Part shown: piece after piece, positions 1-8,014 of the stretch
Numbering within the stretch: position 1 is the stretch's first letter
Layout: each line of letters opens with the position of its first letter
NCBI GenBank assembly: GCA_902785455.1
Contig: CACZYY010000004.1
Span: 1 to 61,132 of the forward strand
DNA from: an uncultured Spirochaetaceae bacterium
GTDB taxonomy: Bacteria > Spirochaetota > Spirochaetia > Treponematales > Treponemataceae
Reading direction: 5' to 3'
Length of the DNA: 61,132 nucleotides
Made by a program: the position numbers and the translations under genes
Notes under the pieces: model-generated
The model's database searches: none
Seen by the model: only the letters and a program-made list of their open reading frames with translations
What the model was told of the DNA's origin: nothing

Positions 1-78
1 CAACATAATTTTTGGCGGAGAATCAATCTTCAAATGGATAGAAGACTTCCCCGAAGATTCACTCCAGCCGAGTTTGTT

Positions 79-1467
79 TTAATCCTTGCAGGTCCTGCCG
101 CCCCACTCTTTGCTGTGTTCACGTTCGCGGGCGATTGTTGCGTCGAAGTCGGCGATCGGGTCGCAGTACTTTTCGATTTCTTGGGCTGTGGTGCTCAGCC
201 GGCGCAGGCATTCGCTTTTGTCGTTGTAGCCAAGCTTTGATTTTTCGATTGCGTCTCCAAGAACGCGGATTGACTCGTCATAAATCCTGCACGGAACCGG
301 GAATGGATGGCCGTCCTTTCCGCCGTGCGCAAAACTGAATCGTGCCGGGTCTGTGAATCTGCTTGGAGTGCCGTAAATTACTTCGCTCACGAGGGTGAGG
401 CTCTGAAGTGTGCGCGGGCCAAGTCCTGGTGTGAGCAAAAGTGACTCAAAATCCTTGTTGTCGCTTTCGTAGGCCGTGGCAAGTACCGCGCCCAGTCGTT
501 TTAAATCAACATCCTCAGCTCTAACATCATGATGAGCCGGCATCACAAGGTTCCTGTCGTTACGAATTAAGATTTGCGAGCCTTGCCAGGTGTTTTCTGG
601 CGGGGCGTTGCGGGGTGTCCCCGCAGTGGGGGCAGGCGAAAATGGCGAAGCCATTGCAGCCGAGGGGGAGACTTCCCCCTTCGCATTGTTCATTGCTAGC
701 TGCTCCCTGCTGACTTCTTGTGTGCCTTCAAAATCAAATTCCAGCTGCCTTGAATAGTCATTGCCGGAAATCTTCGCGATTTCCCGAATCATTCTGTCCG
801 GGTTTTCGTGAGTAAGCGTGAGAATTGTTCCGCGGGTTTTTCTGGCCGCGCTGTCCGTGAGATTAAGGATTTTACCTTGATTTTCGCCTGTAATCCCGGA
901 ATGCGGCTCATCCACGAATGAACGGAGATTTTCCGAACTCCAGTGGTAACGGCGCGCAGTCTTCGTGCTTGTGTTCATTCCCTGCTGGACTACAACCCAG
1001 TCACCCTCGTCGCTGAGGACAAAATTGTGCATGTAAAGCTGAAATCCGTCCTGAACTGCGCATCCATCGACTTTAGCCGTGAGCTTGCTTGCATTTACAA
1101 GCGAGAGCCCATCGAGACCTGTCGCATCCGCAAGATACAAAAGCTCGTCGGGCGTTTTCCGGGAGTATTTTCCGCGCCCGCCACATACGCAAAGGCCGAA
1201 TTCTCGTGCACGTTCGTTGATTCCTCGTTTGAGCGCGTACATTACGCTTGTTGTGATTCCGCTTGAATGCCAGTCCATGCCAAGCACTGCCCCGAGCGAC
1301 TGAAACCAGAGCGGGTCACTGAGGCGCACGAGAACTTCCTTCTTTCCGTAATTAATCAGAAGTGCTTCGACAATTTGTGTTCCGAGAAGTTTCATCCTGT
1401 CTGCAAGCCACTTTGGAACGACTCCCGTATGAAGCGGCAAATCCGCGTGGCCAGAGCGTTTTAGCAT
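79..1467 (-). CDS. DUF763 family protein with an in-frame repeat insertion
   Basis: The N-terminus (Lys-Arg-Ser-Gly-x-Ala-Asp-Leu-Pro-Leu-His, then VPKWLADRM) matches the conserved start of DUF763 proteins, a family of unknown biochemical function. The ATG at 1467 is chosen because the family begins here; an upstream extension to 1530 is A/T-rich heptad repeat and unlikely to be coding. A TATAAT box (minus strand, 1474-1479) lies 6 nt before the ATG with no Shine-Dalgarno sequence, so the mRNA may be leaderless. A segment of about 30 residues rich in Ala, Ser and Pro (about 600-690) is encoded by a three-hairpin repeat that also occurs at 9474-9594. Family call is confident; function is not known. 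Confidence 0.85.
   Translation of the reverse strand: MLKRSGHADLPLHTGVVPKWLADRMKLLGTQIVEALLINYGKKEVLVRLSDPLWFQSLGAVLGMDWHSSGITTSVMYALKRGINERAREFGLCVCGGRGKYSRKTPDELLYLADATGLDGLSLVNASKLTAKVDGCAVQDGFQLYMHNFVLSDEGDWVVVQQGMNTSTKTARRYHWSSENLRSFVDEPHSGITGENQGKILNLTDSAARKTRGTILTLTHENPDRMIREIAKISGNDYSRQLEFDFEGTQEVSREQLAMNNAKGEVSPSAAMASPFSPAPTAGTPRNAPPENTWQGSQILIRNDRNLVMPAHHDVRAEDVDLKRLGAVLATAYESDNKDFESLLLTPGLGPRTLQSLTLVSEVIYGTPSRFTDPARFSFAHGGKDGHPFPVPCRIYDESIRVLGDAIEKSKLGYNDKSECLRRLSTTAQEIEKYCDPIADFDATIAREREHSKEWGGRTCKD
611..680 (-). repeat. Family D repeat, copy 1, inside the DUF763 coding sequence
   Basis: Three hairpins lie within about 80 bp: AGGGGGA/TCCCCCT (663-680), AATGGC/GCCATT (641-655) and CGGGG/CCCCG (611-623). 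Read on the minus strand it starts like the element at 9474. It adds roughly 30 residues to the protein and keeps the frame open. Confidence 0.6.
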
Positions 1468-1473
1468 GAGGGA

Positions 1474-1502
1474 ATTATAAACGGAAAACGGAAAATTGAA
1501 AA
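1474..1502 (-). promoter_or_regulatory. Putative promoter of the DUF763 gene
   Basis: On the minus strand the -10 is a perfect TATAAT (1474-1479), the spacer is 17 nt and the -35 is TTTTCA (1497-1502), four of six matches to consensus. The -35 falls inside a degenerate heptad repeat. The expected start site lies at or next to the ATG at 1467. Confidence 0.5.
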
Positions 1503-1513
1503 CGGAAATGTGA
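1481..1513. repeat. Degenerate heptad repeat, tract 1
   Basis: Five successive 7-nt units (ACGGAAA twice, ATTGAAA, ACGGAAA, TGTGAAG) share a GAAA core. The TTTC-rich strand is the coding strand of the DUF763 gene downstream. Similar tracts lie at 9657-9695 and 14291-14322, each upstream of a gene in the same relative orientation. Confidence 0.7.
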
Positions 1514-1568
1514 AGGTCTTTTTCTTGCAAAATATATGAATTTTTGTAAAGTAATGCGTTTTTTTCTG

Positions 1569-1597
1569 TTGACAGAAAGTGATAGTGATACTATCAT
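1569..1597 (+). promoter_or_regulatory. Sigma70-type promoter of the outer-membrane protein gene
   Basis: A perfect TTGACA (1569-1574), 17-nt spacer and TATCAT -10 (1592-1597) make this one of the best promoter matches in the window. A 15-bp palindrome (1581-1595) fills the spacer and enters the -10, so a bound protein would block RNA polymerase. Transcription should start near 1604, inside the gap between the two operators. Confidence 0.75.
1581..1595. promoter_or_regulatory. Operator palindrome 1 (GATAGT-GAT-ACTATC)
   Basis: This is a perfect 6-bp inverted repeat with a 3-nt centre, sitting between -35 and -10 of the outer-membrane protein promoter. A second copy starts 36 bp further on. 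The TetR-family gene at 7280 is the obvious candidate regulator, but that link is inference. Confidence 0.65.
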
Positions 1598-1616
1598 ATT
1601 GCTTGAAAGGAAAAGT

Positions 1617-1631
1617 GATAGTAATACTATC
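1617..1631. promoter_or_regulatory. Operator palindrome 2 (GATAGT-AAT-ACTATC)
   Basis: The half-sites are identical to operator 1; only one central base differs. Centre-to-centre spacing is 36 bp, roughly three and a half helical turns. It lies just downstream of the predicted transcription start, which would suit cooperative repression or a roadblock. Confidence 0.65.
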
Positions 1632-1676
1632 AAATTAACAAATGACTTTCAGAAAGGATACAAGAAGGAGGCAATT

Positions 1677-3572
1677 ATGAAAAAAATTATTGCTGCGGCT
1701 GGAGCACTTGCACTTACAGCAGGCTTGGCTTTTGGTGAAACTCACGAGACTCTAAAAGCTCACACGTTGCAGACTGGCGTGGGTGACATTTCTTTTGGTG
1801 CATGGGGACGCTCTACTTTTAATGTTGGACATCAGAGCAATTCTACGAAGATTACGGCGGATTTGACTAAGACTGGCGAGCAGGCTGTTGCTGTTGGAAC
1901 TGAGGCTATTAAAGCTTATGAGACTGCTAAGAAAGGCGGATCTTTAGGAGATGTGCCTTCTGTAGAGCCTAAAGATGATGGAAGCAATGTTGCGGATTAT
2001 GCAACAGCTATTGGAACTTATGCAGCTACAAAACTTGGTGCCGGTGCATTGAGTGGTGATGCAACTTCTTTGGCCACTGTTACAGCCCTCTGTCAGAAAT
2101 ATGGAACAACAGATTCTACTGTTGCCCTTCAGAAATATGGTGCTGAAATCGGTCAGGCTTCTGCCGCTACAATTATTGCAAAAATGCTCAAGGCTCAGGA
2201 AAAAGACGAGTCTTCTTCACGCAACTACGCTGGCCTTGCTCCGGATTGGTCTTACGGAAGCCGTGTTGGTTTCTGGATTGTCGGCCGCACACCGGACGAG
2301 CACTTCGGTTTTGACTTCAACTTGGATTCAGATGCCCGCGCACTTTTCGTTCACAAACTCTGGGATGCTAATGAAAATCCGGAAGATACAAACTACAACG
2401 AAGACGGAAAATACGCCGTCGCAATCGGTGATCAGGCAAAAATCTGGGGCTTGTTCGACAATTCTTTGTTTCAGACAAAAATTGCTTTCGGTCGCATGAG
2501 AGAAAATGAGCTTCGCGGTACAATCGGTGATTTCGGTCAGCGTGAATCTGGCGATGTAAAATCAGAAGATGATATTTTCCAGGAAATATGGACTGCAACA
2601 GGTTTATTCGCATCAATCAAGGGAAATGAAGATTCTCCGCTCGCAGGCTTCTATATGAACGGTGCGGTTGATTTCGCAGGAACTTTGGGCGGAGAAAGTG
2701 CCGCTGATACTGACAGTGAAAAATCTGTTCGCCTGTATGATGCTGTTCGTGATTCTCAGTTTGGAGTTGGTTACACAGTTCCAGGGCTTTTCCAGATTAA
2801 GGCTCAGTATTGGGGCGATTCAATTTCAGAATCAAACTACCGCTACGAAAAAAGCAAGTATGCAAGTGCTCGTGCCGCCGGATTTGACATGAACGATTAC
2901 TATGGTAGAATGGAATTCGGTATCGACTGGCTCGGTTTCATGGGCGGAGCTACAAGTTTCCTTGATCCGAACCTGAACCTTTCTGAGACACCGAACGCAA
3001 ACCTCATCGAGTTTGGTATCAAGCTTCCTCTCGTAAGCAACAAAGATTTGCGCGACTATGACCCTGAGAAATTCTACAACTGGTACGCTTGTATGGGAAC
3101 AATGGGCGTTATCAAGCAGGGATTCATCATGTACAAAGGCCATGTTTGGGGCGGACAGGGAACTTCAAACCTGAGTCAGTATTCTTATGGTCTTGTCAAC
3201 ATGCAAAAGAACGATGGTGCTGATATCATTATGGCTGGTGCTGATTTCCTCGCAGAAGTTTGTATCAATCCGTTTGACAAGCAGGATGTTTTCGTCGGTC
3301 TTTCTGGAAACTATAATATCACTTCTGCTAGTGGAAGCGGAAACATGACAAGCGGTCTTTCTGTAAAGGACTTGAAGTTGAACCAGCACAAAATCGCTGC
3401 TGAAGTTTACGTTAAAAAGACTTTTGCTGCAAACAACTTTATGTTCGCGGGAATCGCGGGCGACTTCACAATTCAGTCAATGGAAGGTCTTGTGAACGAT
3501 GTTGTTAATCTAAAATACGACGGAAAAGCAAACAGATTCTACATGCCAATCGGCGTAGAAATGTTCTTCTAA
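1677..3572 (+). CDS. Outer-membrane beta-barrel (porin-like) protein
   Basis: The ATG at 1677 follows a strong AAGGAGG site and gives a 631-residue precursor with a clean signal peptide cut near Ala-Phe-Gly. The chain ends in Phe-Phe, the usual C-terminal signature of outer-membrane barrels, and the second half shows alternating aromatic/polar strand patterns. Between the first strand (near residue 40) and the next (near residue 185) is a long Ala/Thr/Lys-rich, helix-like insertion that could be a plug, coiled extension or surface domain. It heads a sugar-use island with an alpha-galactosidase and a sugar symporter, so it probably admits oligosaccharides. The promoter carries tandem operators. 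Exact family is not certain. Confidence 0.65.
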   Translation: MKKIIAAAGALALTAGLAFGETHETLKAHTLQTGVGDISFGAWGRSTFNVGHQSNSTKITADLTKTGEQAVAVGTEAIKAYETAKKGGSLGDVPSVEPKDDGSNVADYATAIGTYAATKLGAGALSGDATSLATVTALCQKYGTTDSTVALQKYGAEIGQASAATIIAKMLKAQEKDESSSRNYAGLAPDWSYGSRVGFWIVGRTPDEHFGFDFNLDSDARALFVHKLWDANENPEDTNYNEDGKYAVAIGDQAKIWGLFDNSLFQTKIAFGRMRENELRGTIGDFGQRESGDVKSEDDIFQEIWTATGLFASIKGNEDSPLAGFYMNGAVDFAGTLGGESAADTDSEKSVRLYDAVRDSQFGVGYTVPGLFQIKAQYWGDSISESNYRYEKSKYASARAAGFDMNDYYGRMEFGIDWLGFMGGATSFLDPNLNLSETPNANLIEFGIKLPLVSNKDLRDYDPEKFYNWYACMGTMGVIKQGFIMYKGHVWGGQGTSNLSQYSYGLVNMQKNDGADIIMAGADFLAEVCINPFDKQDVFVGLSGNYNITSASGSGNMTSGLSVKDLKLNQHKIAAEVYVKKTFAANNFMFAGIAGDFTIQSMEGLVNDVVNLKYDGKANRFYMPIGVEMFF

Positions 3573-3618
3573 AGAATATATTGCTTAAACTAAAAATTGC
3601 CTTGCGGGTCCCAGCGAC

Positions 3619-3668
3619 GAGAAAAAGTAAGGACTCTCCCTTCAAAGGGTACCCCCTCACTTTTTCTC
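3619..3668. other. Nested hairpin downstream of the porin-like gene
   Basis: A perfect 10-bp outer stem (GAGAAAAAGT at 3619-3628 with ACTTTTTCTC at 3659-3668) encloses a small CCCT/AGGG hairpin (3638-3649). It lies between the porin-like gene and the alpha-galactosidase gene. It may stabilise or partly end the upstream transcript. The 178-bp gap shows no convincing second promoter. Confidence 0.5.
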
Positions 3669-3750
3669 TGCGTTCCACAAGTCAATTTTTAACTCAACTT
3701 ATAGGTTCAGAATCACTTTTCTAGCCTTATATGGAATTAAGGGGGATAAT

Positions 3751-5664
3751 ATGAAAGAACTTGAACGAAAAGAATATTTTTATCATGGTGCGGAATGTGT
3801 TGATTCTGAAAACCGGATTTTTACAGTTCTTTCTATTGATTCCCTTATTGATTCTTTTAGCGGCGAAAAATGCGGGGAGACAATTTCTGAGTTCTGCAAA
3901 AATAATGATTTCGCGTTCTATGGTTCCGGCTGGCAGAGCTGGGGCTTTGGCGGTGAAATTGACGCAGATAAATACCAGAAAAAGTATTTTCCAATCGTGC
4001 CGCAGTGGAAGCAGTATTTTACGGTTCCTGGTAAGTTGCCCAAAAAACTTTCTTCAAAAAAAATGCTTGTCGGAAGTTTTTTCATGTACTTGCGCTGGAA
4101 CGTAAACGGCAAAAATTTCTACATCGCCGTTGCTTCAACAGGGAATGTTTCAGGCCTTTTACCGCCTGTGAATTTTTATGTTGACCGTACAAGGCGGGAA
4201 ATCTCCTGTACTGTTTACGCAGACGGGAAAACATGGCATGAAGGCGACAAAATTGCTGAGCTTGCAATCTTTTCTGTGCGTGACTTTTTTGAGCTGCGCA
4301 AAATAACTCAGGAATTGTTTGTGACTGACAGTGCTGAACGTTTCGGTTCTCTGGACTTTTTAAATACAACTCCTTATAAAAATAAGATTACTCTTGGTGG
4401 CTGGGAATCATGGTACAACCATTATGCGGACATCAATAATGAGCTTATCAAAGTTGATTTGGAAAGTCTTTCGCACACAGAAAATCTCATAAAAACACAT
4501 TTTCTGGACTCAAAAAAGCCTTGCGTGTTTCAAGTTGATGACGGCTGGGAAATCGCTCTCGGTGACTGGGATGCACGCCTTTCACGCTTTCCGAACGGAA
4601 TGACATCACTTGCTTCTTCGATTTCAGATAAAGGGTATATTCCAGGACTTTGGATTGCACCTTTCATCATTGACTGGCGCAGTGAATTTGCAAAAAATCA
4701 CCGTGACTGGATTCTGTGTGATAAAAAGGGCAGACCGATTGCCGCAGGTTTGAATCCTCTCTGGGGCGGAACTTTCGGTAAAAATCAGCCTTCGCTTCCA
4801 TATTCATACTTCTGCTTTGATTTGAGCCGTGATGAAGTTTTGGAATATCTCGACTCGCTCATGGAAAAAGTCGTGAATGAGTGGGGCTTCCGTTACATCA
4901 AGCTTGACTTCCTTTTTGCCGGAATGATTTATGGTGAGTTCAAAAACGGCGGTGCTGCATATGAATGGTACGATCGTGCTGTAAAAGTCCTCACCAAACG
5001 AAAGTCGAACCAAAAAGGCGAAAAAGTGGCATATTTGGGCTGCGGAATGCCTTTTGAATCAAGCTTTAAGTCTCTTCCTCTTTCAAGAATTGGCCCGGAC
5101 ACAAAAGAAACTTGGGATGTCGCGTGGATGAAGAACGCGAACTTCCCTTCACGGACAAGCGCATTCTTGAATATGCAGAGCACTTTGGGGCACGCTTTCT
5201 GGAATCAGTGCGTTTACATCAACGATCCGGATGTAGTTTTCCTGCGCTACGAGAATATCAGCTTGAACGACAAGGAAAAAATCCTTATCGCGCTTGTGAA
5301 TTATCTTTTTGCGAGCCAGATTATGCATTCTGATGATCCAGTTCATTTCGATGCGGAAAAGGAAGGCGCGCTCACCAAAAAAATCGAGTCGCTTTACAAA
5401 CTTTTTGAATTTGAGGATTTTGGCGTAGAGAACAGAAATTCAACATCATATTTCATTTTCTCAAAAAGCAAATATTCTTCGGATTCAAAATACACAGGCT
5501 TCATCAACCTGAGCAACGAGAGCATTAATATAGAAAGAAGAGAGCTGATTTCAAGATTCAGGGAAAAAACAGAGAACCTTGAGACCGTCATTGAGTACGG
5601 AAATCGTAACGGCGAAATCTTCACGTTTGAACCGCATTCGATTTCAATTTATGAGCGAAAGTAA
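3751..5664 (+). CDS. Alpha-galactosidase, glycoside hydrolase family 36
   Basis: A 637-residue cytoplasmic enzyme with no signal peptide; the start follows AAGGGGG at a good distance. The TIM-barrel core begins near residue 210 (GGWESWYNHYADIN) and includes FQVDDGWE and GLWIAPF. The nucleophile is predicted as Asp386 in YIKLDFLFAG and the acid/base as Asp450 in RIGPDTKETW, both in the places expected for GH36/clan D. It should remove alpha-1,6-linked galactose from melibiose, raffinose or stachyose-type sugars brought in by the neighbouring GPH symporter. It is shorter than typical GH36 enzymes of about 720 residues, so substrate preference may differ. Confidence 0.85.
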   Translation: MKELERKEYFYHGAECVDSENRIFTVLSIDSLIDSFSGEKCGETISEFCKNNDFAFYGSGWQSWGFGGEIDADKYQKKYFPIVPQWKQYFTVPGKLPKKLSSKKMLVGSFFMYLRWNVNGKNFYIAVASTGNVSGLLPPVNFYVDRTRREISCTVYADGKTWHEGDKIAELAIFSVRDFFELRKITQELFVTDSAERFGSLDFLNTTPYKNKITLGGWESWYNHYADINNELIKVDLESLSHTENLIKTHFLDSKKPCVFQVDDGWEIALGDWDARLSRFPNGMTSLASSISDKGYIPGLWIAPFIIDWRSEFAKNHRDWILCDKKGRPIAAGLNPLWGGTFGKNQPSLPYSYFCFDLSRDEVLEYLDSLMEKVVNEWGFRYIKLDFLFAGMIYGEFKNGGAAYEWYDRAVKVLTKRKSNQKGEKVAYLGCGMPFESSFKSLPLSRIGPDTKETWDVAWMKNANFPSRTSAFLNMQSTLGHAFWNQCVYINDPDVVFLRYENISLNDKEKILIALVNYLFASQIMHSDDPVHFDAEKEGALTKKIESLYKLFEFEDFGVENRNSTSYFIFSKSKYSSDSKYTGFINLSNESINIERRELISRFREKTENLETVIEYGNRNGEIFTFEPHSISIYERK

Positions 5665-5669
5665 AAGAA

Positions 5670-5783
5670 TGCCACACAGATTCGGGATTCCTACGGAATC
5701 CCTTTAAAGAATTTTATTTTATTGATTTTGCGTAGCAAAATGGAATCTAAGCAACCGCAACAACGAAGGCGGTTGGTGTGGCA
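5670..5783 (+). repeat. Family C MITE-like element, copy 1
   Basis: The ends are inverted (TGCCACAC at 5670-5677, GTGTGGCA at 5776-5783). Inside are the hairpins GGGATTCC-TAC-GGAATCCC and ATTTTGC-GTA-GCAAAAT. Compared with the 94-bp copies at 15373 and 38271 it carries an extra hairpin (AACCGC/GCGGTT) before the right end. It ends 7 nt before the ribosome-binding site of the next gene, so it forms most of that gene's leader. Confidence 0.8.
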
Positions 5784-5802
5784 ATATAAAAAGGAGATGT
5801 GT

Positions 5803-7299
5803 ATGGATAAAAGCTCGGTGATTTTTGGAAATCCAATCGACAAAAAAATACTGCGTAAGGCCGCGGCACAGCAGAAAAAATTCCTTAAGAAATTTGGGGA
5901 TGACAGAAATATTCCTTATCATCTTGCTGCCGTTGATAACGACGTGCTAACTCCGGCTTTCGGGGCAAAAGTTCTCGTGCTTTCAAAAGAGCCGATGGGG
6001 GATTTGCCACAAAAATCCGTCATCATCGGAAACATCCGCATGGGATTCGGGCATTATCGTATTTCAATGGCAATGGCGAGCGCGGCACATGCGATGGGGT
6101 ACACTCCGCTCTGGCTCGACCTCAATTCTTTCCCGGAGACAACTTGCACAAAAATCATTGCCTATCAGAATAAATTATATTCAATGGCATCCAGACTTTC
6201 TCAGAAATCAAGGCTTTTTAACAGGCTTGTCTGGGACCCGCTCAACACTGAGGGCTTTAAAAAACTTTCTTATAACGCCGGCGACCAGAAAACAGCCGAG
6301 CTTATGACTCCTGTTCTTCATGACCTTCCTCGTGATACACCTTTTATTGCCACTCATGTTTGGCCTAGTCAGGCTGCCGTCCATGCCGGATTCACTCATG
6401 TTGTCAACGCAATTCCTGATAACTGGGCGATGGGCCTGCATCTGAGTGAGGGTGCGCTTCATCTTGTTCAGACACCTTCTTCTTATCTTTCATACAGAAC
6501 TTTGAAGGGCTTTGACGGTGAAAATATCCTCAATCCAATGGGCGAAAATGATATTTGTTACGCAGGACATTACATGGATGACGAGATGGTCGCGAATATC
6601 GAAGCTGATTGTAAAAAACGGCTTGACCGCATCTCAGCCAAAAAGCCGCTCAGATTCCTTCTTACAATCGGAGGGGCTGGGGCGCAGGGAGATTATTTCG
6701 CATCATTGATTCGCACTCTTCTTCCTTTTATAAAAGCAAGAAGGGCCGCCCTTTATCTGAACATAGGAGATTACGAGAATGTCTGGAATATGTTCAGAGA
6801 AAAAGTCCCCGGAATTGAGGAGATTTCAAAGACTCACTTCCACGACTGGAACTTTACGAAATCTTTTGCAGAACGTGCTTTGAACGACATTTCTTGTATA
6901 GGTGACGAGTCCAACGAAATCCATGTTTTCTGCCACAAGGATATTTTCGCGGCTGTTTATGCAACGAACATCCTTATCCGTGCTTGTGATTGTCTTATCA
7001 CAAAACCAAGTGAGCTTGCATTCTATCCTGTTCCAAAGCTGATGATTCAGCATGTAGGCGGACATGAGTGTTGGGGCGCAATCAGGGCGGCTGAGGTCGG
7101 TGACGGAACTCCTGAGTGTCCGAGCCTTGATTACGCGAACTTTATGCTCACGCAGTTCATCGAAAATCCTGACTTACTTGAAAAGATGAATCATGCTATT
7201 ATTTCTAATAAAAAAGTCGGCATTTATAATGGTGCATATCATGCAGTAGAAAAAGCTGTCGGCAAGGAGTTTAGTAGCTATGTCTGGGCAGGTCAGTGA
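5803..7299 (+). CDS. Putative GT-B-fold glycosyltransferase-like protein
   Basis: The start at 5803 sits 6 nt after AAGGAG; an ATG two codons upstream is too close to that site. The 498-residue soluble protein has a GNIRMGFGHYR motif (residues 76-86), which resembles the N-terminal GxGH loop of MurG/MGDG-synthase-type glycosyltransferases, and later a GGAGAQGDYF glycine loop and a KPSELAFYP segment like the nucleotide-sugar site of that fold. It lies between the alpha-galactosidase and TetR genes and overlaps the TetR gene by 20 bp, so they are co-translated. A role in glycolipid or storage-sugar synthesis is inference; no family is firmly recognised. Confidence 0.45.
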   Translation: MDKSSVIFGNPIDKKILRKAAAQQKKFLKKFGDDRNIPYHLAAVDNDVLTPAFGAKVLVLSKEPMGDLPQKSVIIGNIRMGFGHYRISMAMASAAHAMGYTPLWLDLNSFPETTCTKIIAYQNKLYSMASRLSQKSRLFNRLVWDPLNTEGFKKLSYNAGDQKTAELMTPVLHDLPRDTPFIATHVWPSQAAVHAGFTHVVNAIPDNWAMGLHLSEGALHLVQTPSSYLSYRTLKGFDGENILNPMGENDICYAGHYMDDEMVANIEADCKKRLDRISAKKPLRFLLTIGGAGAQGDYFASLIRTLLPFIKARRAALYLNIGDYENVWNMFREKVPGIEEISKTHFHDWNFTKSFAERALNDISCIGDESNEIHVFCHKDIFAAVYATNILIRACDCLITKPSELAFYPVPKLMIQHVGGHECWGAIRAAEVGDGTPECPSLDYANFMLTQFIENPDLLEKMNHAIISNKKVGIYNGAYHAVEKAVGKEFSSYVWAGQ

Positions 7300-7960
7300 G
7301 ACAAGGAAAGAAAAGAAAGACAGTCGGATTCAGGCCATTATTGAATGTACATTCGGTTTGTTTTCGGAGAGTGGTATCGAGAACATATCGATGAATGATA
7401 TTGCCGTGGCTTCAAAAATCGGAGTCGCTTCTCTGTACCGCTATTTCCAGACAAAAGAAGAGCTTGCAATTGAAGTTGCAATTTACGCCTGGAATCTGGA
7501 ACTGTCGGTTTTCAACGAGGTTTTCACTTCAAAAAAATACGAGGCACTTTCGGGCTACGAGCAGCTGAAGGAGTTGCTTGAAGTTTTCGCGGATGCCCTC
7601 GTCACTCAGCGGAGTTTTTTCAGTTTCGTCTACTATTTTGATTCTTTCATAAAAAAAGAAAAGGTTAGTGCTGAAAAACTCCGTGAATACGAAAGAACAA
7701 TTCTGGGCACGAACACAATCGTTGTTCAGGCTCTGGATAAAGGAATCGCGGATGGTTCTATTTCATTCTCCGGCTCCAATAATGAAGTTCTTTCTTCCGC
7801 AAGTACTCAGGAAATGTTCATCACGATGATGCATTCCCTGTTCTGCCTTGCACAAAAACTCTCAATCTCAGGTGATCTTCTGGCAATGGACGAAATCGTA
7901 GGTGCCCGCAAACAGATTGAGATACTCATAAATATGCTGCTTGTTTCATTAAAAAAATAG
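7280..7960 (+). CDS. TetR/AcrR-family transcriptional regulator
   Basis: A 226-residue protein whose N-terminal 70 residues carry the TetR helix-turn-helix (MNDIAVASKIGVASLYRYFQ, then TKEEL). The C-terminal helical domain for ligand and dimer contacts is unlike a specific known subfamily. It overlaps the preceding gene by 20 bp and precedes the sugar symporter. The tandem GATAGT/ACTATC palindromes at 1581-1631 have the size and symmetry of TetR operators, so it probably represses the porin-like gene and perhaps the whole island. The ligand, possibly a galactoside or glycolipid intermediate, is unknown. Confidence 0.85.
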   Translation: MSGQVSETRKEKKDSRIQAIIECTFGLFSESGIENISMNDIAVASKIGVASLYRYFQTKEELAIEVAIYAWNLELSVFNEVFTSKKYEALSGYEQLKELLEVFADALVTQRSFFSFVYYFDSFIKKEKVSAEKLREYERTILGTNTIVVQALDKGIADGSISFSGSNNEVLSSASTQEMFITMMHSLFCLAQKLSISGDLLAMDEIVGARKQIEILINMLLVSLKK

Positions 7961-7962
7961 GG

Positions 7963-7980
7963 AAGTGCTGATTAACACTT
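7963..7980. promoter_or_regulatory. Imperfect palindrome before the symporter gene
   Basis: AAGTG and CACTT arms flank an 8-nt centre, with 14 of 18 positions symmetric. It could be an operator or a weak hairpin between the TetR gene and the symporter gene. Its half-site differs from the GATAGT operators upstream. Confidence 0.3.
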
Positions 7981-8014
7981 GAATCAATTAACCTGCACTT
8001 TCTAAGGGGGAAAT

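Noticed and set aside
1536..1676. Upstream extension of the porin-like frame
   Set aside because: It runs through the promoter and operators, while the ATG at 1677 has a strong AAGGAGG and begins a clear signal peptide.
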